A stretch of 64,000 nt of DNA from Dyadobacter koreensis. Lineage in GTDB: Bacteria > Bacteroidota > Bacteroidia > Cytophagales > Spirosomataceae. The notes under the pieces are model-generated. The model was not told the DNA's origin, made no database searches, and saw nothing but the letters and a program-made list of their open reading frames with translations. Shown here in pieces: positions 8,780-17,937 of this stretch. How positions within the stretch are numbered: the stretch's first letter is position 1; the number at the start of each line of letters is the position of its first letter. Both the position numbers and the translations under genes were made by a program. Where the stretch lies: NCBI RefSeq assembly GCF_900108855.1, contig NZ_FNXY01000009.1, positions 124,001-188,000 on the forward strand. Direction: 5' to 3'.

Positions 8780-10141
8780 ATGTCAAGAATTTTTCCTATT
8801 CTCCCGATTTTTCTTTTCCTCCTTGTTTCAACTATCACTTTTTCCCAATCCTTGCCCATTGTACTCACTGAAAGAGAACGTGCTCTGGCTGTTGACGATA
8901 TCCTGGAAGACCGGATTGAAAATCTGCTTCCAACGTTAATGCGTCGTGAAGGAATTGATATGTGGGTGATTATTTCAAGAGAATATAACGAAGATCCTGT
9001 CATGAAAACCATGCTTCCGAGTACATGGCTGTCAGCGCGGAGAAGGACTATAATGGTGTTTTTTGATCCCGGAGCGGGGAAACCGCTTGACAAACTGGCG
9101 ATTGCAAGATATGATGTCGGAACATTATTGAAAGGGGAATGGGATATAAGTTCGAATCCGGATCAATGGGACGCGCTGGTAAAAGTGATCAAAGAAAAAA
9201 ATCCGAAGAAAATCGGTTTAAATTTTTCCAAAAATTACGGCCATGCTGATGGTCTGACCTATAACGAACATGAAGAATTTCTTCAAAAACTTCCAAAAGA
9301 ATTTCAGTCAAAAATAGTTTCTGCTGAAAAACTGGCGGTTGGCTGGCTGGAAACCAGAACGGAAAAGGAAATGATCATTTACCCAATGATATGCCGGATT
9401 TCCCATGAAATTATTGAAGAAGCTTTTTCTGAAAAAGTAATCCAGCCGGGAATTACAACCATTGATGACGTAGTTTGGTTTCTCAGACAACGTGTAACTG
9501 ATTTAGGATTGGAAACCTGGTTTCACCCGACTATTGATATTCAGCGTGCAGATGACCAGAAATTTGATCATTTAAGAACATTTTCAAAGCGTCCGGGCAA
9601 TCAGGTGATTTTGCCGGGAGATTTACTTCATTGTGATTTTGGTATCACCTATCTTCGACTTAACACGGATCAGCAGCAACATGCTTATATCTTAAAGCCC
9701 GGAGAAACAGAAGTTCCTCAATACCTGAAAAAGGCATTTGCGAATGGAAACCGTCTTCAGGATATTCTGGTATCTCAGTTCAAATCAGGCAAAACCGGAA
9801 ATCAAATTCTTCTGGATGCACTTGCCCAGGCTGAAAAAGAAGGAATCAATGGTTCTATCTACACACATCCTATTGGTTCACACGGACATGCGGCCGGCCC
9901 TACAATTGGGCTTTGGGATCAGCAAAAAGGAGTAAAGGGTTCGGGAGATTATCCTTTGTTTGAAAATACCGCCTATTCGATCGAATTAAATGCTGCGACA
10001 AAAATTGACGAGTGGAACAAGACGATCCGTATTATGCTCGAAGAAGACGGATATTTCGATAAAACAGGCTTTCGCTTCATCAACGGAAGGCAGAAAGAAA
10101 TTTTTGTTATTCCCAGACCCTCAACAAACCTTGGGAAATAA
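8780..10141 (+). CDS. Exported M24-family metallopeptidase (Xaa-Pro aminopeptidase-like)
   Basis: A 453-residue protein with a signal peptide (cleavage near TITFSQ). An N-terminal creatinase-like domain is followed by the pita-bread M24 domain. All five likely metal ligands can be placed: Asp286 (HCDFG), Asp297 (NTDQQQ), His370 (SHGHAAGP), Glu402 (SIELN) and Glu421 (MLEED). It should remove N-terminal residues before proline from peptides in the periplasm. It is divergent from the hydrolase fusion gene across a 115-base gap. A small coiled-coil gene follows on the same strand. Confidence 0.88.
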   Translation: MSRIFPILPIFLFLLVSTITFSQSLPIVLTERERALAVDDILEDRIENLLPTLMRREGIDMWVIISREYNEDPVMKTMLPSTWLSARRRTIMVFFDPGAGKPLDKLAIARYDVGTLLKGEWDISSNPDQWDALVKVIKEKNPKKIGLNFSKNYGHADGLTYNEHEEFLQKLPKEFQSKIVSAEKLAVGWLETRTEKEMIIYPMICRISHEIIEEAFSEKVIQPGITTIDDVVWFLRQRVTDLGLETWFHPTIDIQRADDQKFDHLRTFSKRPGNQVILPGDLLHCDFGITYLRLNTDQQQHAYILKPGETEVPQYLKKAFANGNRLQDILVSQFKSGKTGNQILLDALAQAEKEGINGSIYTHPIGSHGHAAGPTIGLWDQQKGVKGSGDYPLFENTAYSIELNAATKIDEWNKTIRIMLEEDGYFDKTGFRFINGRQKEIFVIPRPSTNLGK

Positions 10142-10210
10142 GATTCACAAGAGTTGGGGATTGGTACGGTATTTTTAACGATCCTACTATCAAACAACAA
10201 CTTGAGACTT

Positions 10211-10501
10211 ATGGATAAGATTGAAAAGTTTAAAGCAATGGAAAAAATTCTTCGTGAAATCGAAGATTTGAAAAATAGTGAAACGGCCGTAATTAAGAAA
10301 ATCGGCCAGGTTGAAACGGAAAATATGAACGTAAATGTCGCCGGTTTGGACACATCATTGAACCAGATTTATGATGGCGCATATAAAAATCTTGAAAACA
10401 TCGAGGCTCTGCATCTTTCTTTTACAGAACAAGTTTCGGAGTTCAAAGAAAAAAATAACATTACCGACGACATGTTGCTTGAAATTAGAGAGCAATCCTA
10501 A
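10211..10501 (+). CDS. Small predicted coiled-coil protein, unknown function
   Basis: A 96-residue protein, highly charged, without a signal peptide or membrane segment. Heptad-like leucines and charged residues in KIEKFKAMEKILREIEDLK and again near LENIEALHLSFTEQVSEFK suggest two helices. The ATG at 10211 is chosen because the earlier in-frame start at 10154 sits in what looks like untranslated spacer. It ends just before a strong terminator. I do not recognise a family; it could be translated with the M24 gene 69 bases upstream. Confidence 0.65.
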   Translation: MDKIEKFKAMEKILREIEDLKNSETAVIKKIGQVETENMNVNVAGLDTSLNQIYDGAYKNLENIEALHLSFTEQVSEFKEKNNITDDMLLEIREQS

Positions 10502-10540
10502 GAAGTAAGGTAACAAAAATGTGCTTAATTGCATCATTCA

Positions 10541-10576
10541 GAGGAGTCAAGTTTCAAAACTTGACTCCTCTTTTTT
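10541..10576 (+). terminator. Rho-independent terminator after the coiled-coil gene
   Basis: A perfect 14-base inverted repeat (GAGGAGTCAAGTTT and its complement) with a tight loop, followed by six T on the plus strand. The minus strand has no T-run, so it serves the plus-strand gene. Confidence 0.85.
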
Positions 10577-10600
10577 GTACCAAAAAGTTTGTTTTTCAAC

Positions 10601-12214
10601 TTATACCTGAATAATACCGACATTAAAAGTCTCTTTGATAGGCACATGATTGGCAGCTTCAATACCGATGGAAATTATTTTCCGGGTTTCTACCGGATCA
10701 ATTATTCCATCAACCCAGAGCCTTGCTGCTGCATAATAAGGCGACAATTCCTCATTATACCGGTCCGTAATTTCTTTCAATAACTCCTGTTCAGCCTCTT
10801 GAGTAATTTCTTTCCCTTGTGCTTTCAAGGTTGCCGTTTGAATTTGGACCAATGTTTTTGCAGCCGTTGCTCCACTCATTACAGCCATTTGCGCGGTTGG
10901 CCAGGCATAAATTAATCTTGGGTCATACGCTTTTCCACACATTGCGTAATTTCCTGCTCCGTAAGAATTCCCTATGATGAAAGTAAATTTTGGAACAACT
11001 GAGTTCGCTACTGCATTGACCATTTTTGCCCCATCCTTGATAATTCCACCTTGCTCGGCGCGGCTCCCTACCATAAAACCTGTAACGTCGTGAAAGAACA
11101 ACAGCGGTATTTTTTTCTGGTTGCAATTCATAATAAAACGGGCTGCCTTATCAGCAGATTCGCCGTAGATCACACCGCCCATCTGCATTTCCCCCTTACC
11201 CGACTTTACCATTTTACGCTGATTTGCCACAATTCCTACGGCCCAGCCTTCCACACGTGCATAGGCACAAATGATTGTTTTCCCATAGTCGGGCTTATAT
11301 TCATCAAGTTCCGAAGCATCCACGATACACTCCAGAATGTTTTTCATATCATACGGTTTCAACCGATCGACGGGTAGAAGATCATAAATTTCCTGCGGCG
11401 AACGATTCGGAGATATTGCTGTTTTCCTGTTAAAACCTGCCGAAGATGATTGTCCTAGCTTATCGATATGCCGCTTTATGGCATCCAGGCAGGATTTATC
11501 GTCAGGATATTTGTTGTCTGTAACACCGGATATCTCACAATGCATCGTGGCTCCGCCTAAAGTTTCTGCATCGACTTCTTCCCCAACAGAGGATTTTACA
11601 AGATAAGGCCCGGCCAGAAATACAGATCCCGTACCCTCCACAATCATAGCCTCATCTGACATAATGGGCAGATAAGCTCCTCCTGCCACGCAGCTGCCCA
11701 TTATCGCTGAAATTTGCACAATGCCCATCGCAGACATTTTCGCATTATTCCGAAAGATTCGGCCAAAATGCTCTTTATCTGCAAAAACTTCCGCCTGCAT
11801 AGGTAAATACACACCTGCGCTATCCACTAAATAAATGATCGGAAGCAGGTTCTCCATCGAGATTTCCTGTGCCCGTAAATTTTTCTTGGCAGTAATCGGA
11901 AACCAGGCTCCTGCTTTTACGGTAGCGTCATTCGCGACAATCACGCATTGGTTTCCGGAAATGTAACCAATCCCTGCAACAACGCCGGCCGATGGACAAC
12001 CACCTTCCTCTGCATACATGCCATCCCCGGCGAAGGCACCAATTTCCAAAAAATAAGAATCCGTATCAATCAGATAATCAATACGCTCTCGGGCTGTTAG
12101 TTTTCCTTTTTTATGATGCGCTTCAATCTTTTTTAAACCGCCGCCCAGTTTTACCTTTTTATATCTTTCATTAAGATTTTCAATGAGCTGTTGTGTGTCT
12201 TGCTGGTTAGTCAT
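10601..12214 (-). CDS. Acyl-CoA carboxylase carboxyltransferase (beta) subunit, probably methylcrotonoyl-CoA type
   Basis: A 537-residue protein (start MTNQQDT at 12214; an ATG eight codons earlier is possible) covering both halves of the carboxyltransferase fold. The segments GGGLKKIEAHHKKGKLTARER, EGGCPSAGVVAGIG and GSCVAGGAYLPIMSDE in the N half, and GFMVGSRAEQGGIIKDGAK and NSYGAGNYAMCGKAY in the C half, fit methylcrotonoyl-CoA carboxylase beta better than the propionyl-CoA enzyme. It would carboxylate methylcrotonoyl-CoA in leucine breakdown using biotin on an alpha subunit, which is not in this window. The precise acyl-CoA substrate is an inference. Confidence 0.88.
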   Translation of the reverse strand: MTNQQDTQQLIENLNERYKKVKLGGGLKKIEAHHKKGKLTARERIDYLIDTDSYFLEIGAFAGDGMYAEEGGCPSAGVVAGIGYISGNQCVIVANDATVKAGAWFPITAKKNLRAQEISMENLLPIIYLVDSAGVYLPMQAEVFADKEHFGRIFRNNAKMSAMGIVQISAIMGSCVAGGAYLPIMSDEAMIVEGTGSVFLAGPYLVKSSVGEEVDAETLGGATMHCEISGVTDNKYPDDKSCLDAIKRHIDKLGQSSSAGFNRKTAISPNRSPQEIYDLLPVDRLKPYDMKNILECIVDASELDEYKPDYGKTIICAYARVEGWAVGIVANQRKMVKSGKGEMQMGGVIYGESADKAARFIMNCNQKKIPLLFFHDVTGFMVGSRAEQGGIIKDGAKMVNAVANSVVPKFTFIIGNSYGAGNYAMCGKAYDPRLIYAWPTAQMAVMSGATAAKTLVQIQTATLKAQGKEITQEAEQELLKEITDRYNEELSPYYAAARLWVDGIIDPVETRKIISIGIEAANHVPIKETFNVGIIQV

Positions 12215-12289
12215 AGTCTGATGATGTAACTGAAACAATATTTTATTTCAATTTCAAGGTAGAAATTTATCAGAAGCTTTACTATCAAT

Positions 12290-12323
12290 AACAAAAAAGT
12301 CGTTCGCACGAAGGCAAACGACT
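12290..12323 (-). terminator. Terminator after the MCE/MlaD gene
   Basis: The inverted repeat AGTCGTT (12298-12304) and AACGACT (12317-12323) is followed on the minus strand by six T. It lies between the MlaD-like gene and the carboxylase gene and separates their transcripts. Confidence 0.75.
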
Positions 12324-12347
12324 CTCTATTTATTTGAACCTTATTCC

Positions 12348-13316
12348 TTACTTTATCCTTGTGGTGGTATCCATCCTCGACTCAGATGGTCCTTTATCTT
12401 TTTTTCCAAAAACAGAAAGGTGAACGTAACGTTTTGGGTGCTCTCGGAAATTTGTCATTAGTTTGTTCAAACTAACCATCGTGCTGTTAAGATTATTGTA
12501 AAGGGTTTCATCTTTGATAAGCTTGCCGGCAGTTCCTTTTCCCGATTCAACGCTGGCTAACAGTCCACGTAAATCCGATATCGTCCTGTTCGCATTTTGC
12601 ACAGTTTCTCCCAAACGCAGCGCGTTAAGTGAATCAGCAAGTGATCCTGTTTTATCAAGAAGAGGCTTTAACCCTTTTTCGGTTTCAACCAACGATTCCG
12701 ATAATTTATTCAGATTAGAAGTCATCACCAGAAGATTCTTGCGGTTTTCAGTCACAAGCCCCTGAACAGTATTTCCAGTCTGATCATAATTCCTGATCAT
12801 CTGATTAAGAATTTTTCCCGTTTCTTTGAATCCTTCGGCGACTGCGGCAAGATTTAATACCAGTGAATCGGCATGGGTCACAAGTGGAAGAGCTTTTTCC
12901 TGTAGAACCGCAGAAATCCCAGCCTCACGTTTTCCAATAAGCGTGTCATTGTCTTCCAAATTCACAGAAGAACTGCCCATTGATAAATGAATTACTTTAC
13001 CACCTAATAATCCGCCGTCAGCAAGTAGCGCAGTTGTACCTTTTGGTAGAATAATTCCTTTTTGAACGTCAAGCGTTACCAGTAAATGATTTTTTTGGTC
13101 TTGCAATAATTTGATTTCCTGAACCCGGCCTACATTTAAACCATTCAATAAGACAGGGTTAGATGCTGTAAGCCCATCAATATTATCATAAATCACATAG
13201 TATTTGTATGTTCTGGAAAATACGTCGGAGCCTTTGAGGATGTGAAAACCAAAATATAACAACACCATTGCAAAAACAGCCATTAACCCGACTTTTGCTT
13301 CTTTAGATAGCTTCAT
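12348..13316 (-). CDS. MCE (MlaD-type) lipid-transport protein
   Basis: A 322-residue protein anchored by one N-terminal membrane helix (residues about 10-27) with an MCE domain right behind it (about 35-115), including NGLNVGRVQEI. The rest is largely helical and probably coiled coil, up to about residue 290. Proteins of this form hexamerise in the periplasm and carry phospholipids between membranes, usually with an MlaE permease and MlaF ATPase; neither is in this window. It lies downstream of the amidase gene on the same strand, 120 bases apart. Confidence 0.87.
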   Translation of the reverse strand: MKLSKEAKVGLMAVFAMVLLYFGFHILKGSDVFSRTYKYYVIYDNIDGLTASNPVLLNGLNVGRVQEIKLLQDQKNHLLVTLDVQKGIILPKGTTALLADGGLLGGKVIHLSMGSSSVNLEDNDTLIGKREAGISAVLQEKALPLVTHADSLVLNLAAVAEGFKETGKILNQMIRNYDQTGNTVQGLVTENRKNLLVMTSNLNKLSESLVETEKGLKPLLDKTGSLADSLNALRLGETVQNANRTISDLRGLLASVESGKGTAGKLIKDETLYNNLNSTMVSLNKLMTNFREHPKRYVHLSVFGKKDKGPSESRMDTTTRIK

Positions 13317-13436
13317 GAAAGGAGTATTAAACAGCTCGCAGCTTACGCCCTAAGCTCAAAATAATATAAATGTTTACAAAAATTAATTTTCGAAAAGGGT
13401 ATAAAACCGATACCAAAATGTGTTTAACAAATGATC

Positions 13437-14237
13437 CTAATTGTCCATTTGTTTTTTATACACTTTAAACGCTTCCAGAATCGACTGAGCCACCTCGTCT
13501 TGTCCATCTTCTGAATTTAAATATTCTTCCTCTTCCGGTGTAGATAAAAAACCTGTTTCAATCAGTACACTTGGCATCGTTGTTCTCCATAAAACCAGAA
13601 ATCCCGCCTGTTTAACTCCACGGCTGGCACGATCAGAAACGGACTGGAATTTTCTTTCCACACTATCTGCAAAGCGCAAACTGCTTGAAATAAACGCACT
13701 CTGATAATTAGCCAGCATGATATGTGCCAACGGAGAATCCGGATCAAAACCCTTATATTTTTGTTTATAGTTCGTCTCTTTTAAAATTACCGAGTTCTCC
13801 CGCTTCGCAACTTCAAGGTTACCATTCGTCTTGTGTAACCCCATCACGTACGTCTCAGTTCCTCTAACGCTTTTAGAATTAGGCGTTGAGTTACAATGGA
13901 TGGAGATAAAAAGGTCTGCATTATTTCGGTTTGCAAAAGCTGAACGCTCTGCTAATTCAATAAATTCGTCGGTATCGCGGGTATAAAGCACCTTTACTTC
14001 CGGCGTATCCTGCTTGATTTTTCTTCCGAGAGCCAAGGCAATCTTTAAAGCTACATTGGCTTCCCGGGCCTTGCGGCCGCGTGTTCCTATGTCATGGCCG
14101 CCGTGGCCGGCATCTATAACAACTACATTAACTTTGCTGTCTACTTTTTTGACAGGGACAGGTATTTCCCGGAAGGCAAAAGCGAGACTAAGGCTCAAAC
14201 AACTCGCTGCAATTAAGATTTTAAGAACTTTTAACAT
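13437..14237 (-). CDS. N-acetylmuramoyl-L-alanine amidase (Amidase_3)
   Basis: A 266-residue protein with a signal peptide and one catalytic domain; no AMIN or SPOR domain is present. Zinc ligands are His45 (DAGHGG), Glu59 (AREANVAL) and His114 (SIHCNS), with catalytic Glu227 (VLIETGFL). It cleaves the amide bond between muramic acid and the stem peptide during cell separation or wall turnover. It is divergent from lptD across about 75 bases and upstream of an MCE gene on its own strand, so the neighbourhood is about envelope upkeep. Confidence 0.9.
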   Translation of the reverse strand: MLKVLKILIAASCLSLSLAFAFREIPVPVKKVDSKVNVVVIDAGHGGHDIGTRGRKAREANVALKIALALGRKIKQDTPEVKVLYTRDTDEFIELAERSAFANRNNADLFISIHCNSTPNSKSVRGTETYVMGLHKTNGNLEVAKRENSVILKETNYKQKYKGFDPDSPLAHIMLANYQSAFISSSLRFADSVERKFQSVSDRASRGVKQAGFLVLWRTTMPSVLIETGFLSTPEEEEYLNSEDGQDEVAQSILEAFKVYKKQMDN

Positions 14238-14278
14238 TATTTTTTAGTTACGGCGTTATTCTTTAGGAGTTTCTCTGC

Positions 14279-14286
14279 TAATTTTG
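14279..14286 (+). promoter_or_regulatory. -7 box upstream of lptD
   Basis: TAATTTTG, an exact TAnnTTTG match, ends 26 bases before the TTG start of lptD. The -33 half is weak. Confidence 0.45.
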
Positions 14287-14312
14287 ACATTCGTTATGCA
14301 AAAATACTCTAT

Positions 14313-17207
14313 TTGTTAGAACTGAAAAAAAAGGCGATTATTATATCGTTAGGACTTGTTGCGTTTTTCATCTTTGGCACAATGGCATGTGTTCAGCAAC
14401 GCACAAAACGATCCGGTAAAGATCCTCTTAAGTCGAAAGCCAAGACTAGAACTTCTGCGCCTTCGGCGGCAGATAAACCTGCTTTGGTATTAAAAGAAGC
14501 TGGCAACGTAGTTGCTGTTGCTGACACAATAATCAGTGATTCAACGGCCCTGGATTCTCTGGGACTAAAAAACGGTATTGCCCTGGCTGATTCGGCTGCT
14601 GCCGACACTACCTCTAATCCGGACGATCTTCAAAATGTTGTCAAATATACCGCAGAAGATTCTACTATTATGGATGTTGTGCTTAAACAAGTGCATCTGT
14701 ATGGAAACGCTGAGGTAAATTATGGCACGATTAACCTAAAAGCAAATTATATCCGCCTGAACTGGGTAAGCAATGAGGTGATGGCACATGGAGATTATGA
14801 TTCGACGAGTAAAAAGATGATCGGCGAGCCTATCTTCCAGGATGGGCCGGAGATGTATAATACCAAAGAAATTCGTTATAATTTCAAATCTAAAAAGGCG
14901 ATTATCCGGGGAATTGTAACGCAGCAGGGAGATGGAAACGTGCGGGGCGACCGTGTCAAAAAAGATACAGAAGGAAATTTTTACATTCAGAAATCGATAT
15001 ACACGACCTGTAATTTAACACATCCGCACTTTTATATCAACGCACCAAAAATTAAAATGGTGGACAAGAAATCGGTAGTTTCCGGACCATTTAACCTGGT
15101 TATTGCAGATGTCCCACTCCCGGTTGTTATACCTTTTGGTTTCTTTCCTTTTCCAAAAAAGAAAGAAGCAGGAACTTCCGGTATCATCTTCCCGACTTAT
15201 GGACAAGAACCAAATGGCCGAGGATTTTATCTGCGTGACGGAGGTTATTATTTTGCAATCAGTGAATACGTAAACGCGGCTGTGACGGGTCAAATTTATT
15301 CCACAGGAAGCTGGGGACTCGGATTAGCGTCATCATATTCCAAACGTTACCAGTATACAGGTAATTTTTCATTCCGTTTTAACAAAAACAGATCAAGTGA
15401 TGAAATACAGAATCTGGTTGGTTTAGGCGGAACGGAAGATTTTAGTTTGGTATGGTCCCATGCTCCAAAGCCACGCGGCAACTCGACTTTCTCGGCAAAC
15501 GTAAATGTCAGCAGCAATAGTTATAATCAGCTTCAGGAGCAGAATACTTCCCGATATATTTCAAACGTGGCTAGTTCCTCAGTTCAGTACAACAGGACGA
15601 TGGGCCAATATATGCGCGCCGCAGCGAGTTTACGTGTGAATCAAAATTTTGGACAAATAAACCCAACAACACAACGTCGGGAAGGTGGGACAACAAACAT
15701 ATCTTCGGATTTCAGTTTTGGCGTAAACCAGATCGCACCTTTCGCGTTGAATGGCGGTAGGGCCAGATGGTATGACAGTTTCCGTCTCGGTCTTGATTTT
15801 AGTGGAAACTACACGTTGACAAACTCCCTGACATCCATCGATACAACTTATTCCAGATTAGGTTTCAGAGTAGATAACAAGCTCCGGGCAACGGTAGATA
15901 CAGCCGGAAAGGCTTTGCCAACTGTACTTCCGTTTAACCTCGACAATTTGTCGCAATTTGCGAAAGATGCGCAGTTTACAGGACGGTATAGTTTACCTAT
16001 TTCTCTTCCAAACTTTAAAATCCTTAACTTCATAAACCTAACCCCAAGTTTGTCTCTGACAGGTCAGATTTATACCAAACAATATCAATATTCGTATCGT
16101 GGAGGTAACACAGTCCGTATTGACACCATAAATAAAGTAGGGAATGAATACGCCTATTCCTTTGGTGCGGGTATGAATACGCGTTTCTATGGTACTTTCT
16201 TCGTACGTGGGAAACGTCTTGAAGCGATCCGCCATACTGTTATCCCTACACTTTCATATAGTTATACGCCCGACTTTACGGGAGATACTTATGGTTTTTA
16301 TCAAACCGTTCAAATCAACGAACTGGGTGAAACTCAAAGATTATCGCGCTACAGAGGCGTAGGAACAGGAGTAAGCAACGGACGCGCTTCCAGTGTAATT
16401 TCTTTCAGTTTGAATAACTCCTTTGAGATGAAGCTGAAATCTAAAAGTGACACGGCGGCGGCTCAGTTCGAAAAGGTTTCGCTGCTGGATAACCTTAGTT
16501 TCGGTGGTAGTTATAATTTACTTGCTGACTCGCTGAAACTTTCCAATATTACGGTTAATGCAAACGCCAGAATTGGTAAAAACCTTAACCTGAACTTCAA
16601 CGCCAATCTGGACCCTTATGCGTACGTGCTGGATCCGACGGTAAGGTCTGCAAACCAGACGGGTATTAAAGTAAACCAGTTTGCCATAACAAAAGGTCAG
16701 GGATTGGCTAACCTGCAAAATCTTGGTTTTACATTGGGGACGAGTTTTTCACCCAAAGGAAAGGATAAGCAGCGAGTTACTCCCGGACCGAACACGACCG
16801 CGACAGAGGATCAAAAGGAATTTATTCAGCGAAATGCCGATCTATACGTTGATTTCAGCATCCCTTGGAACGTCTCGCTTAACTATAACTTTGGCCTGAC
16901 CAAACCAGGTTTATCAAACGCACAATTAATTCAGACGATCAATGCGACGGGAGATCTGAGTTTGTCAACTAATTTCAAAATCAGCGTTACGACAGGCTTT
17001 GACTTTACAGCATTCAAACCTTCTATCACAACTTTGACCCTTTACCGTGATCTGCACTGCTGGGATATGAGTTTCAGCTGGACGCCTTTCGCCGGAAGTG
17101 CATCACGTGTGAGTAACTATAACTTCCTGCTAAAAGTAAAATCAAGTATCCTTCAGGATTTGAAACTTACCAGAAGACGTTCATTCCAGGATCGCGCTGC
17201 TTACTAA
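14313..17207 (+). CDS. lptD: LPS-assembly outer membrane protein LptD
   Basis: A protein of 964 residues. The best start is TTG at 14313: no ATG is in frame upstream, and the first in-frame ATG (14381) would fall inside the hydrophobic signal segment AIIISLGLVAFFIFG. A cysteine follows the segment (TMAC), so it may be a lipoprotein or have an ordinary signal peptide. After a low-complexity Ala/Ser/Asp stretch, an OstA-like beta-jellyroll spans about 110-260 (VKYTAEDSTIMD onwards). The rest is a barrel rich in alternating aromatic strands. It would insert LPS into the outer leaflet; the partner LptE is not visible here. A bidirectional terminator follows. Confidence 0.87.
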   Translation: MLELKKKAIIISLGLVAFFIFGTMACVQQRTKRSGKDPLKSKAKTRTSAPSAADKPALVLKEAGNVVAVADTIISDSTALDSLGLKNGIALADSAAADTTSNPDDLQNVVKYTAEDSTIMDVVLKQVHLYGNAEVNYGTINLKANYIRLNWVSNEVMAHGDYDSTSKKMIGEPIFQDGPEMYNTKEIRYNFKSKKAIIRGIVTQQGDGNVRGDRVKKDTEGNFYIQKSIYTTCNLTHPHFYINAPKIKMVDKKSVVSGPFNLVIADVPLPVVIPFGFFPFPKKKEAGTSGIIFPTYGQEPNGRGFYLRDGGYYFAISEYVNAAVTGQIYSTGSWGLGLASSYSKRYQYTGNFSFRFNKNRSSDEIQNLVGLGGTEDFSLVWSHAPKPRGNSTFSANVNVSSNSYNQLQEQNTSRYISNVASSSVQYNRTMGQYMRAAASLRVNQNFGQINPTTQRREGGTTNISSDFSFGVNQIAPFALNGGRARWYDSFRLGLDFSGNYTLTNSLTSIDTTYSRLGFRVDNKLRATVDTAGKALPTVLPFNLDNLSQFAKDAQFTGRYSLPISLPNFKILNFINLTPSLSLTGQIYTKQYQYSYRGGNTVRIDTINKVGNEYAYSFGAGMNTRFYGTFFVRGKRLEAIRHTVIPTLSYSYTPDFTGDTYGFYQTVQINELGETQRLSRYRGVGTGVSNGRASSVISFSLNNSFEMKLKSKSDTAAAQFEKVSLLDNLSFGGSYNLLADSLKLSNITVNANARIGKNLNLNFNANLDPYAYVLDPTVRSANQTGIKVNQFAITKGQGLANLQNLGFTLGTSFSPKGKDKQRVTPGPNTTATEDQKEFIQRNADLYVDFSIPWNVSLNYNFGLTKPGLSNAQLIQTINATGDLSLSTNFKISVTTGFDFTAFKPSITTLTLYRDLHCWDMSFSWTPFAGSASRVSNYNFLLKVKSSILQDLKLTRRRSFQDRAAY

Positions 17208-17287
17208 TTTGAGCTGTTATTTTTAGCGTTTGGATGAAATTCGCCTACAGGCGCGAATCCAGTTATTTTTCCTTCGATAAAAATGAA

Positions 17288-17324
17288 AAGCCGACCTTGC
17301 GGGCCGGCTTCATCATAATTTTTT
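17288..17324. terminator. Bidirectional terminator between lptD and the DUF1573 gene
   Basis: AAGCCGACC pairs with GGCCGGCTT (17302-17310) with one mismatch. There are T-runs on both sides when each strand is read, which suits two convergent genes. Confidence 0.75.
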
Positions 17325-17333
17325 AAAGAAATG

Positions 17334-17729
17334 TTACTTCGTTGAAGCTTTTGCATCTTTTGCAACCACTTCTCCATTCAAGTACAAAGTAATAGATCCG
17401 CCTTCCGTGTTACTGAAAACAGTTACAGGCTTATTGAAAGAACCAGCAGCAGCAGCGTTAAAAGTTGCTTTGATGATACCTGTTTTTCCCGGCAATACAG
17501 GAGCTTTTGACCAAACCGGAGTTGTACATCCACAAGATACCGTTACGTTAGAGATCACAACAGGATCAGTACCTGTATTTGTAAATACGAATTCGTTCGT
17601 TACAGGAACACCCTGAGGTACCTTACCGAATTTGTGTGTTTCTTCTTTGAATTTCAAAACACCTTTCTGAGCAAAACTAACTGTGGTTAAACCAACAAGT
17701 AAAACCAGCGCTGAAAAGAATACTTTCAT
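17334..17729 (-). CDS. DUF1573 protein, exported
   Basis: A 131-residue protein with a signal peptide (cleavage near TVSFAQ) and one immunoglobulin-like DUF1573 domain. The typical pattern FKEETHKFGKVPQGVPV, then FVFTNTGTDPVVIS and a CGCTTP motif at about 67-72, is clear. Such proteins are abundant in Bacteroidota envelopes and have no established biochemical role. It converges on lptD. Confidence 0.9.
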   Translation of the reverse strand: MKVFFSALVLLVGLTTVSFAQKGVLKFKEETHKFGKVPQGVPVTNEFVFTNTGTDPVVISNVTVSCGCTTPVWSKAPVLPGKTGIIKATFNAAAAGSFNKPVTVFSNTEGGSITLYLNGEVVAKDAKASTK

Positions 17730-17848
17730 AGTTGTAGTGGTATTGTTAATTGTGTGAAATTGATTTAAATAACAAGATTAAATTATAAAAACGAAATTTA
17801 GTAAACATTAACTTATGTTAACAATGCTTTTAAACTTATTATGATTCA

Positions 17849-17881
17849 TTGTTATGATTATTATTTTCCTGCATAATTTTG
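17849..17881 (+). promoter_or_regulatory. Sigma-A promoter of the E1 gene
   Basis: TTG at 17849-17851 and TAATTTTG at 17874-17881 are 22 bases apart, close to the TTG-N19-21-TAnnTTTG layout of this phylum. Transcription would start near 17888, about 50 bases before the ATG. Confidence 0.55.
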
Positions 17882-17937
17882 GCGTGCATTATAAAAAAAT
17901 GTAACTTAACTACGGTTTCAACCCGTAACGTTTGCTT

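Noticed and set aside
8665..9093. N-terminal extension of the hydrolase fusion up to 9093
   Set aside because: It would overlap the divergent M24 peptidase gene by over 300 bases and place a signal peptide in mid-protein; the ATG at 8664 is a normal start.
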